Source: an uncultured Lachnospiraceae bacterium (GTDB lineage Bacteria; Bacillota; Clostridia; Lachnospirales; Lachnospiraceae). Taken from it: a stretch of 32,463 nucleotides of DNA. Below the pieces are notes generated by a model that saw nothing but the letters and a program-made list of their open reading frames with translations, did not search any database and was not told where the DNA came from. Both the position numbers and the translations under genes were made by a program. Position 1 is the stretch's first letter. Each line of letters begins with the position of its first letter. This document shows, piece by piece, positions 22,358 through 30,803 of the stretch. The DNA lies in contig CAMOYN010000004.1 in the NCBI GenBank assembly GCA_946630035.1, positions 1 to 32,463 of the forward strand, written 5' to 3'.

Positions 22358-23701
22358 TCAGGCGTATTTTACCTTCCTCTGAATCGTGTGTCGGATGCGG
22401 TATCTTCCGCTGCCGTAGCAGCCGCGGTACCAGCCGGCGAACTGTCCTTCAGGGTCGTAGTGGGCTCCGCCGATGGTCACCCAGGCGTGACGGGTCAGGC
22501 CGTCTCTGGCATGATCCCGGGAGCCGGATACCCGGCCGCAGATGACGTAGGGTTCATAGCCGATGGTGTGGGCCATCGCTGCGAAGGCGCAGGCGAAGCT
22601 GTAACAGTTGCCGGAGTGGGTTGTCAGCATGTTCCAGGCCGTCTCTTTCTGCCATCCGGATTTGTTCAGGTTCGGGTAGCGCAGGCGATAGCGGAAATTC
22701 TTCCTGGTCACGAGGTAGTTCCAGCAGGCGCGCAGCTTCTGCGATTTGGACATGTTGTCTGTCACCAGGGAATCCACCCTCTGTGACACGACGCTCTGCC
22801 ATGTGGCTGCATCCGTATCCTTCGCGGCTCCGTCCTCTCCCAGCGCGATCCCCTCGAAGGTCTGATCCCTAAGAATCTCACCATTCTCTCTGGCATAGTA
22901 AAGTTTATCCTCAATCACATGCCATCCGGTCAGTGCTTTGCCGGAAGGATCCACGTAATATCTGTCTTTTCCGACATCGACGATGGATTTTTTCTCCGGC
23001 TTCTGCAGGGCGCCATTCAGATCAAATACATAGTAGGTGTCTCCGACCTTCCGGCTTCCCACCAGCATGGAATTATCCGGATAGATATAATAGGTATTCC
23101 CGTATTTATTTTTCCAGGATCCTTTCAGGCCTTTTCGGGACTCATCGTCCGTCACCGGATCCAGGATCACAAATTTACAGGAGATCCGGGAATTGCCGAT
23201 CACCGCACGCACCTTGGCTGTACCGGAATGAATTCCGGTCACTCTTCCTTTTCGTGTGACGGTGAGAACCGAAGTGTCGGTGCTCACCCAGCGATCCACC
23301 TTTTTATTCCCGCTGAATATCAGCGTGTGTCGGTTCCCTGTCGCCAGGATTTTTTCTGTAACATCCAGGTTTCCCGCAAATACTTCCACTGCACAGGACA
23401 ATGTCGTCTTGCCTGCCGTGGCAGTAATCGTGGTACTCCCCTCCGAAACGGCTTTCACCTGTCCGGTCGTTGTCACAGAAGCCACCGCCTTGTTGGCCGA
23501 TTTCCATTTCACCTTTTTATCGGTGCCCTTTACCCGCAGCTGAACCGTCCAGCCCTCCAGAAGAGACAGCTCCGTTTTGTTCAGCTTGGCTTCTGCCTTC
23601 ACCGATACCGAAAACGGCAGCAGGGTGCCAACCAGCACCAGAAATCCCAGTAATCCCCCAAGAAGGATTTTCTTTCTACATCGATATTCTGTTTTCATCA
23701 T
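22358..23701 (-). CDS. Secreted transglutaminase-like protein with Ig-like domains
   Basis: 447 residues. Residues 1-36 are a signal peptide. About 37-106 is a BIG2-type Ig-like domain (KLNKTELSLLEGWTVQLRVK, then SEGSTTITATAGK) and about 112-180 a second, weaker one. About 194-285 resembles choline-binding/cell-wall-binding-type Trp/Tyr repeats (KYGNTYYIYPDNS, DTYYVFDLNG, DRYYVDPSGKALTGWHVIED). About 320-425 is a transglutaminase-like papain fold with C366 in SGNCYSFA, H405 in TRHAWV and D416 in HYDPEG. It may cross-link or cleave cell-surface protein or peptidoglycan-linked peptide; the substrate is not known. It is 99 bases upstream of, and co-oriented with, the solute-binding protein gene. 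Confidence 0.87.
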   Translation of the reverse strand: MMKTEYRCRKKILLGGLLGFLVLVGTLLPFSVSVKAEAKLNKTELSLLEGWTVQLRVKGTDKKVKWKSANKAVASVTTTGQVKAVSEGSTTITATAGKTTLSCAVEVFAGNLDVTEKILATGNRHTLIFSGNKKVDRWVSTDTSVLTVTRKGRVTGIHSGTAKVRAVIGNSRISCKFVILDPVTDDESRKGLKGSWKNKYGNTYYIYPDNSMLVGSRKVGDTYYVFDLNGALQKPEKKSIVDVGKDRYYVDPSGKALTGWHVIEDKLYYARENGEILRDQTFEGIALGEDGAAKDTDAATWQSVVSQRVDSLVTDNMSKSQKLRACWNYLVTRKNFRYRLRYPNLNKSGWQKETAWNMLTTHSGNCYSFACAFAAMAHTIGYEPYVICGRVSGSRDHARDGLTRHAWVTIGGAHYDPEGQFAGWYRGCYGSGRYRIRHTIQRKVKYA

Positions 23702-23840
23702 TTCCCCCGTTTCCTAACTTAATTTAGTTCAGACATTCTATGCTCCTGCATAGTACGCCACTATGGTTTAGTATACCGATATTACTTCAATTGTGCAACG
23801 GAAAAATATCCGGAGCTTACAGTCCCCCACCAAGCCACCG

Positions 23841-23877
23841 CCACCCGCCACCGGGACCTGTCCCCATTGGCGGGTGG
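23841..23877. repeat. Dispersed GGGAC-core palindrome (GCCACC-arm class)
   Basis: CCACCCGCCA and TGGCGGGTGG arms surround the core GGGACCTGTCCCC. It lies 17 bases past the stop of the DUF2007-like gene, in its 193-base gap to the transglutaminase-like gene. Confidence 0.8.
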
Positions 23878-23894
23878 CTGATTGTTTCGCTGGT

Positions 23895-24218
23895 TTACTC
23901 GATGATCTCGGGCATGGAGAGCGCCAGGGCTTCCAGCTCTTCATCTGTCAGTTCTTCTGTCTCCTCGAAGACTCCGGCAACGCGAAGGATTCCGACCGCG
24001 AGTTCTGCGTCTTCCGGATTGATCAGAATCTCCACTCCTGTCATTCCATTTACATGATTGTATCCGGTCAGTTCCAGTTCCGGCTCAGCGCTTCTATCCC
24101 GGAGCACGGAGCGGATCCCGTCCTGCTGCAGCATATTCTGGATCTGCTCTGCCTCTTCCCTGGTTTCCGTCACCGTCAATGAAATTATCTCCGGCTGTTT
24201 TTTTCTACGTGAAAACAT
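23895..24218 (-). CDS. DUF2007-like small protein
   Basis: 107 residues. The beta-alpha-beta layout, with VTETREEAEQIQNMLQQDGI (16-35) and, later, VEILINPEDAELAVGIL (about 62-78), matches the DUF2007 family of small putative signal-transducing proteins (GlnB-like fold). The acidic C-terminus (ETEELTDEELEAL) is extra. No reaction is known. The start has GGGAGG. It follows the third Uma2 gene by 104 bases on the same strand. Confidence 0.7.
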   Translation of the reverse strand: MFSRRKKQPEIISLTVTETREEAEQIQNMLQQDGIRSVLRDRSAEPELELTGYNHVNGMTGVEILINPEDAELAVGILRVAGVFEETEELTDEELEALALSMPEIIE

Positions 24219-24322
24219 ACCTTATCCTCCCCTTTTCCCAGTGGGATCCCCTGAATAAGAGGAGCCGTCTTCCACTGAGATATCTTTGCATGTTTTCAGT
24301 ATACCTTTTGCGCAAGTAACTG

Positions 24323-24871
24323 TCAAACCCAAGCCGCCCGGAGTTTCTGTATTCCGGCGGAGATTTCCGCAAAATCCAGTGCACAGTCTCCTTCCCATAA
24401 CCCCACAGGAATCGTATCTGTGAATGCATAGACCACCGGGTTCAGCTCAGGAAGATCTGCGTACACCATCACTCTCTTCTGCTTCGGATCCACCAGCCAG
24501 TATTCCTTTACTCCGGCGCGCTGATACTTCCCGAGTTTCAGGATCAGATCTCTGGAAGCGGTGGAAGATGACAATATTTCGATCACAAGATCCGGCGCCC
24601 CGAAACATTTTTTCGGAGTGAGAATCTCCGGCCGGCAGACCACCATAAGGTCTGGCTGTACCATGGTCCGGTTATCCTGATCCAGCTGTACATCGAAGGG
24701 AGCCATCATCACCCTGCATTTTCCCTTCTTTTTATTTATATAGGCACGCAACGCCACCGCCAGTTCCAGCAGCAGAATCTGATGTACCGCTCCGGGAGAG
24801 GCCATATCGTAAAATGTACCATCGATCAGTTCCCGCCTAACGTCATCCTCCATCGCATAATAATCTTCCAC
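24323..24871 (-). CDS. Uma2-family protein, third copy, N-terminus damaged or non-standard
   Basis: The Uma2 domain is intact (RRELIDGTFYDMASPGAVHQ, FDVQLDQDNRTMVQPDLMV, APDLVIEILSSSTASRDL, KYQRAGVKEYWLVDP). The best conventional start is a GTG at 24871 (VEDYYAM), giving 182 residues. The same frame stays open upstream to a TAA at 25106-25108. It encodes about 77 residues that resemble the N-termini of the two tandem copies (HREEIRFRRAALGDSGSDRV against EREHEKIAVAAFRRRALQYG) but contains no ATG, GTG or TTG. At 25097-25102 it has two ACG codons behind an AGAGAGG site. The ancestral start may have mutated from ATG to ACG. It is either a shortened working protein or a decaying gene. Confidence 0.72.
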   Translation of the reverse strand: MEDYYAMEDDVRRELIDGTFYDMASPGAVHQILLLELAVALRAYINKKKGKCRVMMAPFDVQLDQDNRTMVQPDLMVVCRPEILTPKKCFGAPDLVIEILSSSTASRDLILKLGKYQRAGVKEYWLVDPKQKRVMVYADLPELNPVVYAFTDTIPVGLWEGDCALDFAEISAGIQKLRAAWV

Positions 24872-25142
24872 GGTATAAGACCCCTGACGTTCATAGTTGA
24901 TCCCGTTTTGGTCTCTCCTCCGAAATTTACTTCCATCGTCTTTCCACTCGCTGTCACAATCTGCATTTTTGTAAGCCGGAATACCTTCTCCTACACGATC
25001 CGATCCGGAATCTCCCAGGGCGGCTCTTCGGAACCGTATCTCCTCCCGATGAATCCCCTGAAAATCCTTTGTCTGCTCTTGAAGACTATGTTCTTTCGTC
25101 GTATTTTATCCTCTCTTTCTGTAGAATTGATATGTACCAGAG

Positions 25143-25151
25143 AGTATAACA
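25143..25151 (-). promoter_or_regulatory. Extended -10 promoter upstream of the third Uma2 frame
   Basis: TGTTATACT on the minus strand is TGn plus TATACT. Transcription would begin near 25136, about 35 bases before the ACG codons at 25097-25102, supporting the idea that translation once began there. Confidence 0.5.
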
Positions 25152-25270
25152 CGGAAAAGGACAGGTGACCACAAACTGGCAGTTTGCTTTTTACTAAACA
25201 TTCAATGAATATTTTATAAAGTATCTATAAACTCGATGCGAGCCATTATACGGATCCTTTTCTGCAGGCA

Positions 25271-25299
25271 TTGACAATGTTCTACGGAAATGATATAAG
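25271..25299 (+). promoter_or_regulatory. Promoter of the KAP-like ATPase gene
   Basis: A perfect TTGACA (25271-25276) and TATAAG (25294-25299) are 17 bases apart, about 27 bases before the probable start of the leader; GGAGG at 25321-25325 precedes the ATG at 25333. Confidence 0.75.
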
Positions 25300-25332
25300 C
25301 AAAATTACCAATTTTAACTTGGAGGATCCCTT

Positions 25333-27123
25333 ATGTCTACCACATTAAAAGAAATCGCCCGTTACTGCCGGGGGGAGAATACCTTTGGCGCCCTGCTTCT
25401 CTGCGGAGAATGGGGCTCCGGCAAGACGCATTTGCTGGAGAAGGATCTTCCGGCTGAGCTTGGGGTTGGCTATATATTACTTCGGATTTCTCTTTTCGGG
25501 GAGGAATCTCTGGATGAGATCCGGAAAAAAATCCGCCGGGAGTATCTGGAGCATTTTCTCATGATTCTGCGGGAAGAGTCTGCAAATCCGGTATCTGGCT
25601 CTGCCGAAACTGCCACCGCGCCTTCTGCCAATGACTGGGTCTACCGGATCGGGGAGGAGAGTCCCTGGATGAGCATGTATCTGCAGGACCCTTACGAGTA
25701 TATTCAGCCGGAACCTGTGATGGCCGGGCGGCGTGTGATCCTGATTTTCGATGATCTGGAGCGCACGAACCTCTCCCAGGTGGAGATTCTCGGCTGTATC
25801 AATGAATATTGTGAGAATCTTCACATCAAGACCATCATTGTGGCCAATGAGGAAAAGATTGAAAACCGGAATTCGTCGGAGGCCGGAAGTTCAGCGGACC
25901 GGAAAAGAGAATTTCTGAATTATTCGGAAATGAAGGAGAAACTGATTGAGCAGACGGTGCGTCTGCACGTAGACGAAACCGCGGTCATCGACAGTATTCT
26001 GAAGCAGTACCGCACTTCGCTGAAGGGATATAAGGATTTTCTGCAGAATACCCGGCAGGAACTCTATGCCTTGCTGGCGAGCTGCGAAGTTCACAATATC
26101 CGCAGCCTGCGAAGCGGACTTCAGGATTTTGAGCGCATCTTTGAATTCTGCCGGGAGGAGCAGATGCCGGAGACGGATATCCGTCCGGTCTTTACCTCCT
26201 TTGTTCTGTTCACCATTCTGTCCAAAAACGGACGCATTTCCCGCAGTAAACTGTACGGATATGGACTGAACAAGCTTCAGCAGAAATATCCCGAATTTTA
26301 CCAGGACCGCTGCCTGCCTCTCTGTCTGAAGGACAGTATCACTTCCGGCAACTGGGACGATGACATCCTCCGCCCTCAGATTCACCATATGAAAGAGGCT
26401 TTTCAGGGAATGTCACGGCCGGAGAACCGTCTGCGGTCTCTGTCTTTTGCTGAAATCGACGATTCCGTGCTGGCGGAAGGCTGGAGTACGTATCTTCATA
26501 TGGCCGAGGAGGGAGTTCTTGCACCGGATGAATATATTGTATTGATCCGGAACCTGATTTTGGCCAGAGAATATGAAGGATTTTGCTGGCCGGAAACACC
26601 GGATATGAGAAAAATAAAGAAGGGACTGGAGATTTCCCTGGCACAGGCAAATGATGCACAGTCCGCCCCGGAATTTCGGGCAGAGCCACTCACGGAAAAG
26701 GAACTCTCCGCCTGTACCGAGGCCGAGCAGACTATATATCAGAAGATTCTCACCTATATGGAAGGCGGAGAATACCGCCGGCGCGCCGACCGGAATCAAC
26801 TGCTGGCCGCCTGCCGCAGTCATGACGAAAAGGCAATCCGTGCCTGCCGCCACAGCGTCCTCTCCGGCCTCGACGAAGAGCTCATCCAGGCTGTCATAGA
26901 TCATTTTGACTCTCTGGAAAACAATCAGCGCCGGATCACCTTCGCCGATCTGATCGCAAAAATCGTCTCCGCCAGCAAACGGGAACTTCCCGACAGCGCC
27001 GAAGACCTACTGGAAGGACTCCCCCAGCTGACAGCAATACTCCGGGAGAAAGCGACCGAGGCAGACCAGGACGGCCAGCCCATGAAAGCCGTCACCCTCC
27101 GCCATTTCCTGCACCTTCTGTAA
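25333..27123 (+). CDS. KAP-like P-loop NTPase
   Basis: 596-residue soluble ATPase. Walker A GEWGSGKT lies at 25-32. Walker B is VILIFDD (135-141), leading into DLER (141-144), the DLDR/DLER mark of KAP and related P-loop NTPases. A sensor-like IIVANEE lies at 168-174. The remaining 400 residues are mostly helical and not recognised. The family includes membrane-associated scaffolds and several phage-defence ATPases, but this protein has no transmembrane helix, so its role is open. It stands alone on its strand, with the Uma2 gene divergent and the Lon-like gene convergent. GGAGG lies 7 bases before the ATG. Confidence 0.75.
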   Translation: MSTTLKEIARYCRGENTFGALLLCGEWGSGKTHLLEKDLPAELGVGYILLRISLFGEESLDEIRKKIRREYLEHFLMILREESANPVSGSAETATAPSANDWVYRIGEESPWMSMYLQDPYEYIQPEPVMAGRRVILIFDDLERTNLSQVEILGCINEYCENLHIKTIIVANEEKIENRNSSEAGSSADRKREFLNYSEMKEKLIEQTVRLHVDETAVIDSILKQYRTSLKGYKDFLQNTRQELYALLASCEVHNIRSLRSGLQDFERIFEFCREEQMPETDIRPVFTSFVLFTILSKNGRISRSKLYGYGLNKLQQKYPEFYQDRCLPLCLKDSITSGNWDDDILRPQIHHMKEAFQGMSRPENRLRSLSFAEIDDSVLAEGWSTYLHMAEEGVLAPDEYIVLIRNLILAREYEGFCWPETPDMRKIKKGLEISLAQANDAQSAPEFRAEPLTEKELSACTEAEQTIYQKILTYMEGGEYRRRADRNQLLAACRSHDEKAIRACRHSVLSGLDEELIQAVIDHFDSLENNQRRITFADLIAKIVSASKRELPDSAEDLLEGLPQLTAILREKATEADQDGQPMKAVTLRHFLHLL

Positions 27124-27128
27124 CCTCA

Positions 27129-27303
27129 CCCGCCGCCGGGGACAGGTCCCGGTGGCGGATCTTCCCCTGAGTTAGCAATACCCGCCACTGGGGACCTGTC
27201 CCCAGTGGCGGGTATTTTCGTTAGCGTCCAGGTCCCTGCGGCTGCGCCACCGGGACCTGTCCCCATTGGCGGGATGTCCCCGCTGGCGGGTGCTGGCGGG
27301 TAT
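27129..27303. repeat. Cluster of GGGAC-core palindromes between convergent ATPase genes
   Basis: At least three units lie between the KAP-like stop (27123) and the Lon-like stop (27304). 27129-27158 is one unit with CCGCC/GGCGG arms. 27177-27216 is a perfect 19-bp inverted repeat with a 2-base loop and TTTT at its end, so it could terminate plus-strand transcription. 27244-27273 is a unit followed by partial GCTGGCGGG copies up to 27303. The stack suggests repeated local copying. Confidence 0.88.
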
Positions 27304-28785
27304 TTACAGTAGTTCTCTCACGCTGGCTGCGTCGAATACTACTTCGGAAACGTGGTTTACTTCGATCTGATACAGTGCGTTGGCGGCCAGATGCTCGGCG
27401 GCCTGTTCCAGATCGCGGATGCCGGTGGTATCGGCGTAGCGTTCTACGACAGCTTCCAGGGCTTCTCCTTCCACGATGCACTCGGAGGGTTTCATTCCCA
27501 TCCGGGACAGGACCCGGGGAAGGGCAAATTTTGAAAAAATGATCTTTTTCTCTTCCGGGGTGTAGTCCGGAATATCAATTACGGCGAAGCGGGACATCAG
27601 CGGGGCGCTGATCTGACTCTTGTCATTGGCTGTGGCGATGGGATAGACACCCGACGTCGGAATCATGCACTCGATGTAATTGTCCGTGAATCCCAGGTTG
27701 TCCAGCAGCGTCAGCAGCACATCCGCCGGATTGCCATTCCCTTTACCGGCTGCGGCCTTGTCCAGCTCATTGATAATGAATACCAGGTTCGACTCGCCTG
27801 CCATGGAAAATGCTTCCATGATAATGCCCGGTTTGGCATTGGCGTAGATCCGGGAACTGCCCGTCAGCTGCTCCGGGTCGTTGATGGAGCTCATGTCCAA
27901 GGTCGTCCAGGGCAGTTTCAGAATCCGGGCCACGGCGTAGGCCACCTGGGATTTTCCGGTACCGGCCGGTCCCACCAGCAACAGACCATAGGCCGGCAGG
28001 GTATGTGTCCGGTTAATCTGAATAATCGTCTCGATAATTCTCTGTTTCACCCGCTCCATTCCATAGAGCTCTTCGTCCAGAATCCGCCGCGCTTCCACCG
28101 GATCAATGGATTCGAAATAATCATTTTTCCACTGTATATTCATCATAATGGACAGCGCCCGCTGGGCATGGCGGCGTTCCTCCGGGGTCACCTCATGGGA
28201 ACGGGCCACCGCCAGATTTCTCCTGGCCCAGAGACGGATATTGTCCGGCAGCGTCCGGCCGGCGCAGTTCATGAAATCTGTGATGCTCTGAAGACTGGTG
28301 AGTTTCATGTCATCGCCGTCTTCATCCGCCTCCTCATCCACGCTCTCCGCGGAGGGCGCCGGGCTGGCCAGCAGACGTTCAATCATAAACTGCAGGAAAC
28401 CGTCCTCCGCCGACAGCTTCGTCCCGCCGCCGAAGGCCATTTCCCGAATTCGGTACACGGCATAGCCCTCCGGACGGTTCTCCCCGGAAAGGCAGACCAG
28501 GATATGGTTCTCTCCGAGCCATTTCAGCAGACTGGTGAAACGGGCGTCAATAGTGAGAATGTCCGCCTGATCCGCCCCGTCCTCTTCCTGGAATTCAAAT
28601 GACGTTCTCTTGATCGGATTGGTGAAAATTCCATGGGAATGGTGCCGCCACGACCGTTTCTTATTATCCAGCACAAGAATCGGATGCTCCGGCGAGGGAT
28701 TCCCTTTATCTGTGTAAAAAACCGTGTAGGTACATTCCGACTGGACTCCCGGTTCCGGAGTGTTTGAAAAATCAAATACAGGCAT
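27304..28785 (-). CDS. Lon-like AAA+ ATPase without protease domain
   Basis: 493 residues. The first 230 residues are unrecognised and contain an acidic linker (about 148-159). From about 235 to 475 the sequence follows the Lon ATPase module closely: LDEELYGMERVKQRIIE (236-252), Walker A GPAGTGKS (272-279), YANAKPGIIMEA, Walker B FIINELDK (336-343), sensor 1 ATAN with N387, the arginine-finger region MSRF (R399) and sensor 2 GIRDLEQA (R457). The Lon N-domain and the Ser-Lys protease domain are both missing. The Walker B Asp is Asn (N339) while the Glu is kept. The start is set at 28785, where GGAG lies 7 bases upstream; the open frame further upstream to 29199 is repeat sequence. Confidence 0.85.
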   Translation of the reverse strand: MPVFDFSNTPEPGVQSECTYTVFYTDKGNPSPEHPILVLDNKKRSWRHHSHGIFTNPIKRTSFEFQEEDGADQADILTIDARFTSLLKWLGENHILVCLSGENRPEGYAVYRIREMAFGGGTKLSAEDGFLQFMIERLLASPAPSAESVDEEADEDGDDMKLTSLQSITDFMNCAGRTLPDNIRLWARRNLAVARSHEVTPEERRHAQRALSIMMNIQWKNDYFESIDPVEARRILDEELYGMERVKQRIIETIIQINRTHTLPAYGLLLVGPAGTGKSQVAYAVARILKLPWTTLDMSSINDPEQLTGSSRIYANAKPGIIMEAFSMAGESNLVFIINELDKAAAGKGNGNPADVLLTLLDNLGFTDNYIECMIPTSGVYPIATANDKSQISAPLMSRFAVIDIPDYTPEEKKIIFSKFALPRVLSRMGMKPSECIVEGEALEAVVERYADTTGIRDLEQAAEHLAANALYQIEVNHVSEVVFDAASVRELL

Positions 28786-28858
28786 ACTATTCTCCGTTCT
28801 GTTGATTGTATTGTATATCGGAAATATTGTACGGTATCCCGGACCGCAAGTCAACAGC

Positions 28859-28878
28859 AAGAACACCCCGGCGTTCTT
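28859..28878. repeat. 20-bp palindrome, AAGAA...TTCTT family (copy 3)
   Basis: AAGAACACC-CC-GGCGTTCTT differs from the copy at 18874-18893 by a single base, leaving one mispaired position. It lies at the left edge of the repeat cluster 28882-29033. Confidence 0.6.
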
Positions 28879-28881
28879 ATC

Positions 28882-29033
28882 CCACCAGTGGGGACAGGTC
28901 CCCCGTCGGATACGCCGCCGCCTCGCAAAACTCACCACCGGGGACAGGTCCCTCTGGCGGTTCATTGGTGGTTCACCGGCAAAAAGCCGCCACCGGGACC
29001 TGTCCCCGGTGGTGGGCGGTTCGGTGGCGGCTT
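28882..29033. repeat. Cluster of GGGAC-core palindromes (GCCACC-arm class)
   Basis: Three core units are visible near 28882-28909, 28932-28960 and 28986-29018, with cores GGGGACAGGTCCC or its complement. The last is nested inside longer arms AAAGCCGCCACC and GGTGGCGGCTTT. The cluster fills the gap between the beta-helix gene stop (29040) and the Lon-like gene start (28785). Confidence 0.85.
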
Positions 29034-29039
29034 TGGGGT

Positions 29040-30803
29040 TTATTGTTCGGTGATGGTGCCGGCGCCGGTGACATCGGTTTCTGTGGTGTAGCTTTCTACT
29101 GTGATGGTGTACTCGCTGTCGCCTTCTACGTAGGTGGTTCCGTCGGTGCCTGTGATGGTTACGGTGTGGCCTTCGGTGTCGGTGATGGTGCCTGCGCATT
29201 CCAGTTGGGTGACGGTGCTGTCGCCGGTGACGATCCAGGATGAGGTCTCGTCGATCACGACCCGACAGTATCCGTCTCCGCCCTCGCCGGCGCAGGATTC
29301 GTCATCGATGATGGCTCCGGTCAGGACGCTGCTGTCGGTTACGTAGAGGTCGAGTTCGGAGATACTGTCCCAGAGAATGTCGCCGTTCATCTCCTGCTGA
29401 ATGGCGGTGAAGGTGCTGTCGGCGCCGTTGCTGCCGGTGGTGCCCCAGCCGCGCTGGTTGGCATTTCCGGTGGCGCGCAGGAAGTACTCGCTGTCTTCGG
29501 AGGCTTCGATGGTCACGTTGCGGATCACGAAGGTGCTGTCCGTGTTGGTGGTGTAGAAGAGGCCGCCGTTCTGGCTGACTAATGTCCCGCCGTCCATTTC
29601 AAAGCTGCCTTCGCCTACTTCGGAGTCGCCGGACATGCTCTGGTAGAGAATGACCGTCCAGGTATTGTCATTCTGCTCCTGATCAGGCATATTGCCGGTC
29701 AGTGTGCAGTCGTACAGTCGAACGGAGTTCAGTCCTTCCAGGCAAAGGGCTTCGGAACCGGTGGCTGTCAGTTCGGCGTCACGGATTGTGATGTCCGCGG
29801 TCACATAGACTGCCGGAGAGCCCTGGCCGTTGGCGGTATAGCTGCCGCCGTCCACCACCATGGTACCACTGCCCCGGTCGGAGCGGATCGCTGCAGAGGA
29901 TGCGCCGTCTGTATTTACGGTGAGGTTTTCTGCATATAATGTGCCGCCGCCTGCCACATGAATTCCTCCGGATGTGTCCTGGGTTGTGTTGATGGTGGAA
30001 TTGCTGACGTATACCACGCCGTCGCCGTAGCTGAATACACCGGCACCTCCGGCGGCATCGGTATCTATGGTCAGATTGTCCAGTGTCAGTGTTCCGCCGG
30101 TGGCCAGGATGGCAGCACCGACGCCGTAAAAGCTGGCGCTGTCCCCGCCGGTAGAATCCGTGGAAGTTCTGGTTACGGAAGCGTCTGTGAGGGAAACCTC
30201 ACCATCTGTCACCAGCAGTGCATTTTCGTCGGTGCCGGTGGATGTGATGTCTTCGGTCAGGATTTCATCCGAATCCACGGTTGTCACGGCATCATAGCTT
30301 TCCGGAGCTCCGCCGGAACCACCGCCGGGCATTCCGCCGGGGCCACCGTTTCCTCCGTCGGGAGGCGTTCCCATTTCACCGTTCCCGCCGGGAGGGGTTC
30401 CCATTTCGCCGTCGCCACCGCCGGGAGGGGTTCCGGGGCCTCCATTCTCACCATCCGGAGGCGTTCCCATCTCTCCGTTCTCTCCCCCGGGGGGCATTTC
30501 CGGTCTTCCCTCTTCCCCTTCGGAAGCGGCACTATCCCCGGCGGCTCCGTTTTCCCCGGAGACTGCGCCTTCGCTCGCGGCGGCTCCGTTTTCTCCGGAA
30601 GCCGTTCCGCTTTCTTCCACATCCGCCGCAGTCTGGGCGGTCGTCTGTTCCGCCGCAAAGGTGGTTGTTCCGGCACTTCCGGCGACCATCGCTGCCATCA
30701 GCATCCACACAAGCCATTTCTTACGATTAACACATTTTTTACTGTTGTTCCTGTTACACGGATTATTCTTATCAAGGATATTATTGTCGCTCGTTCTCAT
30801 CAT
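29040..30803 (-). CDS. Secreted beta-helix surface protein with Gly/Pro-rich linker
   Basis: 587 residues from the chosen start. A basic N-terminus of about 28 residues precedes a signal peptide (KKWLVWMLMAAMVAGSAG, cleavage near TFAA-EQ). An Ala/Glu/Gly stretch, then a Gly/Pro-rich linker of repeated GEMGTPP and DGENGGPGTPP units, lead into about 380 residues of short beta repeats (GGTLTLDNLTIDTD, GVVYVSNSTINTTQ, GGTLYAENLTVNTDG) that read as a right-handed parallel beta-helix, found in adhesins and polysaccharide lyases. No catalytic motif or LPxTG anchor is seen. The start is set at 30803, with GAGG 9 bases upstream. It is strongly acidic and very poor in Lys in the helix part. Confidence 0.82.
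   Translation of the reverse strand: MMRTSDNNILDKNNPCNRNNSKKCVNRKKWLVWMLMAAMVAGSAGTTTFAAEQTTAQTAADVEESGTASGENGAAASEGAVSGENGAAGDSAASEGEEGRPEMPPGGENGEMGTPPDGENGGPGTPPGGGDGEMGTPPGGNGEMGTPPDGGNGGPGGMPGGGSGGAPESYDAVTTVDSDEILTEDITSTGTDENALLVTDGEVSLTDASVTRTSTDSTGGDSASFYGVGAAILATGGTLTLDNLTIDTDAAGGAGVFSYGDGVVYVSNSTINTTQDTSGGIHVAGGGTLYAENLTVNTDGASSAAIRSDRGSGTMVVDGGSYTANGQGSPAVYVTADITIRDAELTATGSEALCLEGLNSVRLYDCTLTGNMPDQEQNDNTWTVILYQSMSGDSEVGEGSFEMDGGTLVSQNGGLFYTTNTDSTFVIRNVTIEASEDSEYFLRATGNANQRGWGTTGSNGADSTFTAIQQEMNGDILWDSISELDLYVTDSSVLTGAIIDDESCAGEGGDGYCRVVIDETSSWIVTGDSTVTQLECAGTITDTEGHTVTITGTDGTTYVEGDSEYTITVESYTTETDVTGAGTITEQ

Noticed and set aside
20468-22786. A 772-codon plus-strand frame with long runs of Phe and Leu
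   Set aside because: It is the complement of the Lys/Glu-rich tail and of parts of three neighbouring minus-strand genes; the hydrophobic look is a shadow of purine-rich coding DNA.
28786-29199. An extended Arg/His-rich N-terminus for the Lon-like ATPase
   Set aside because: This part is translated from the repeat cluster and the antisense of the beta-helix gene; the ATG at 28785 has a good ribosome binding site.
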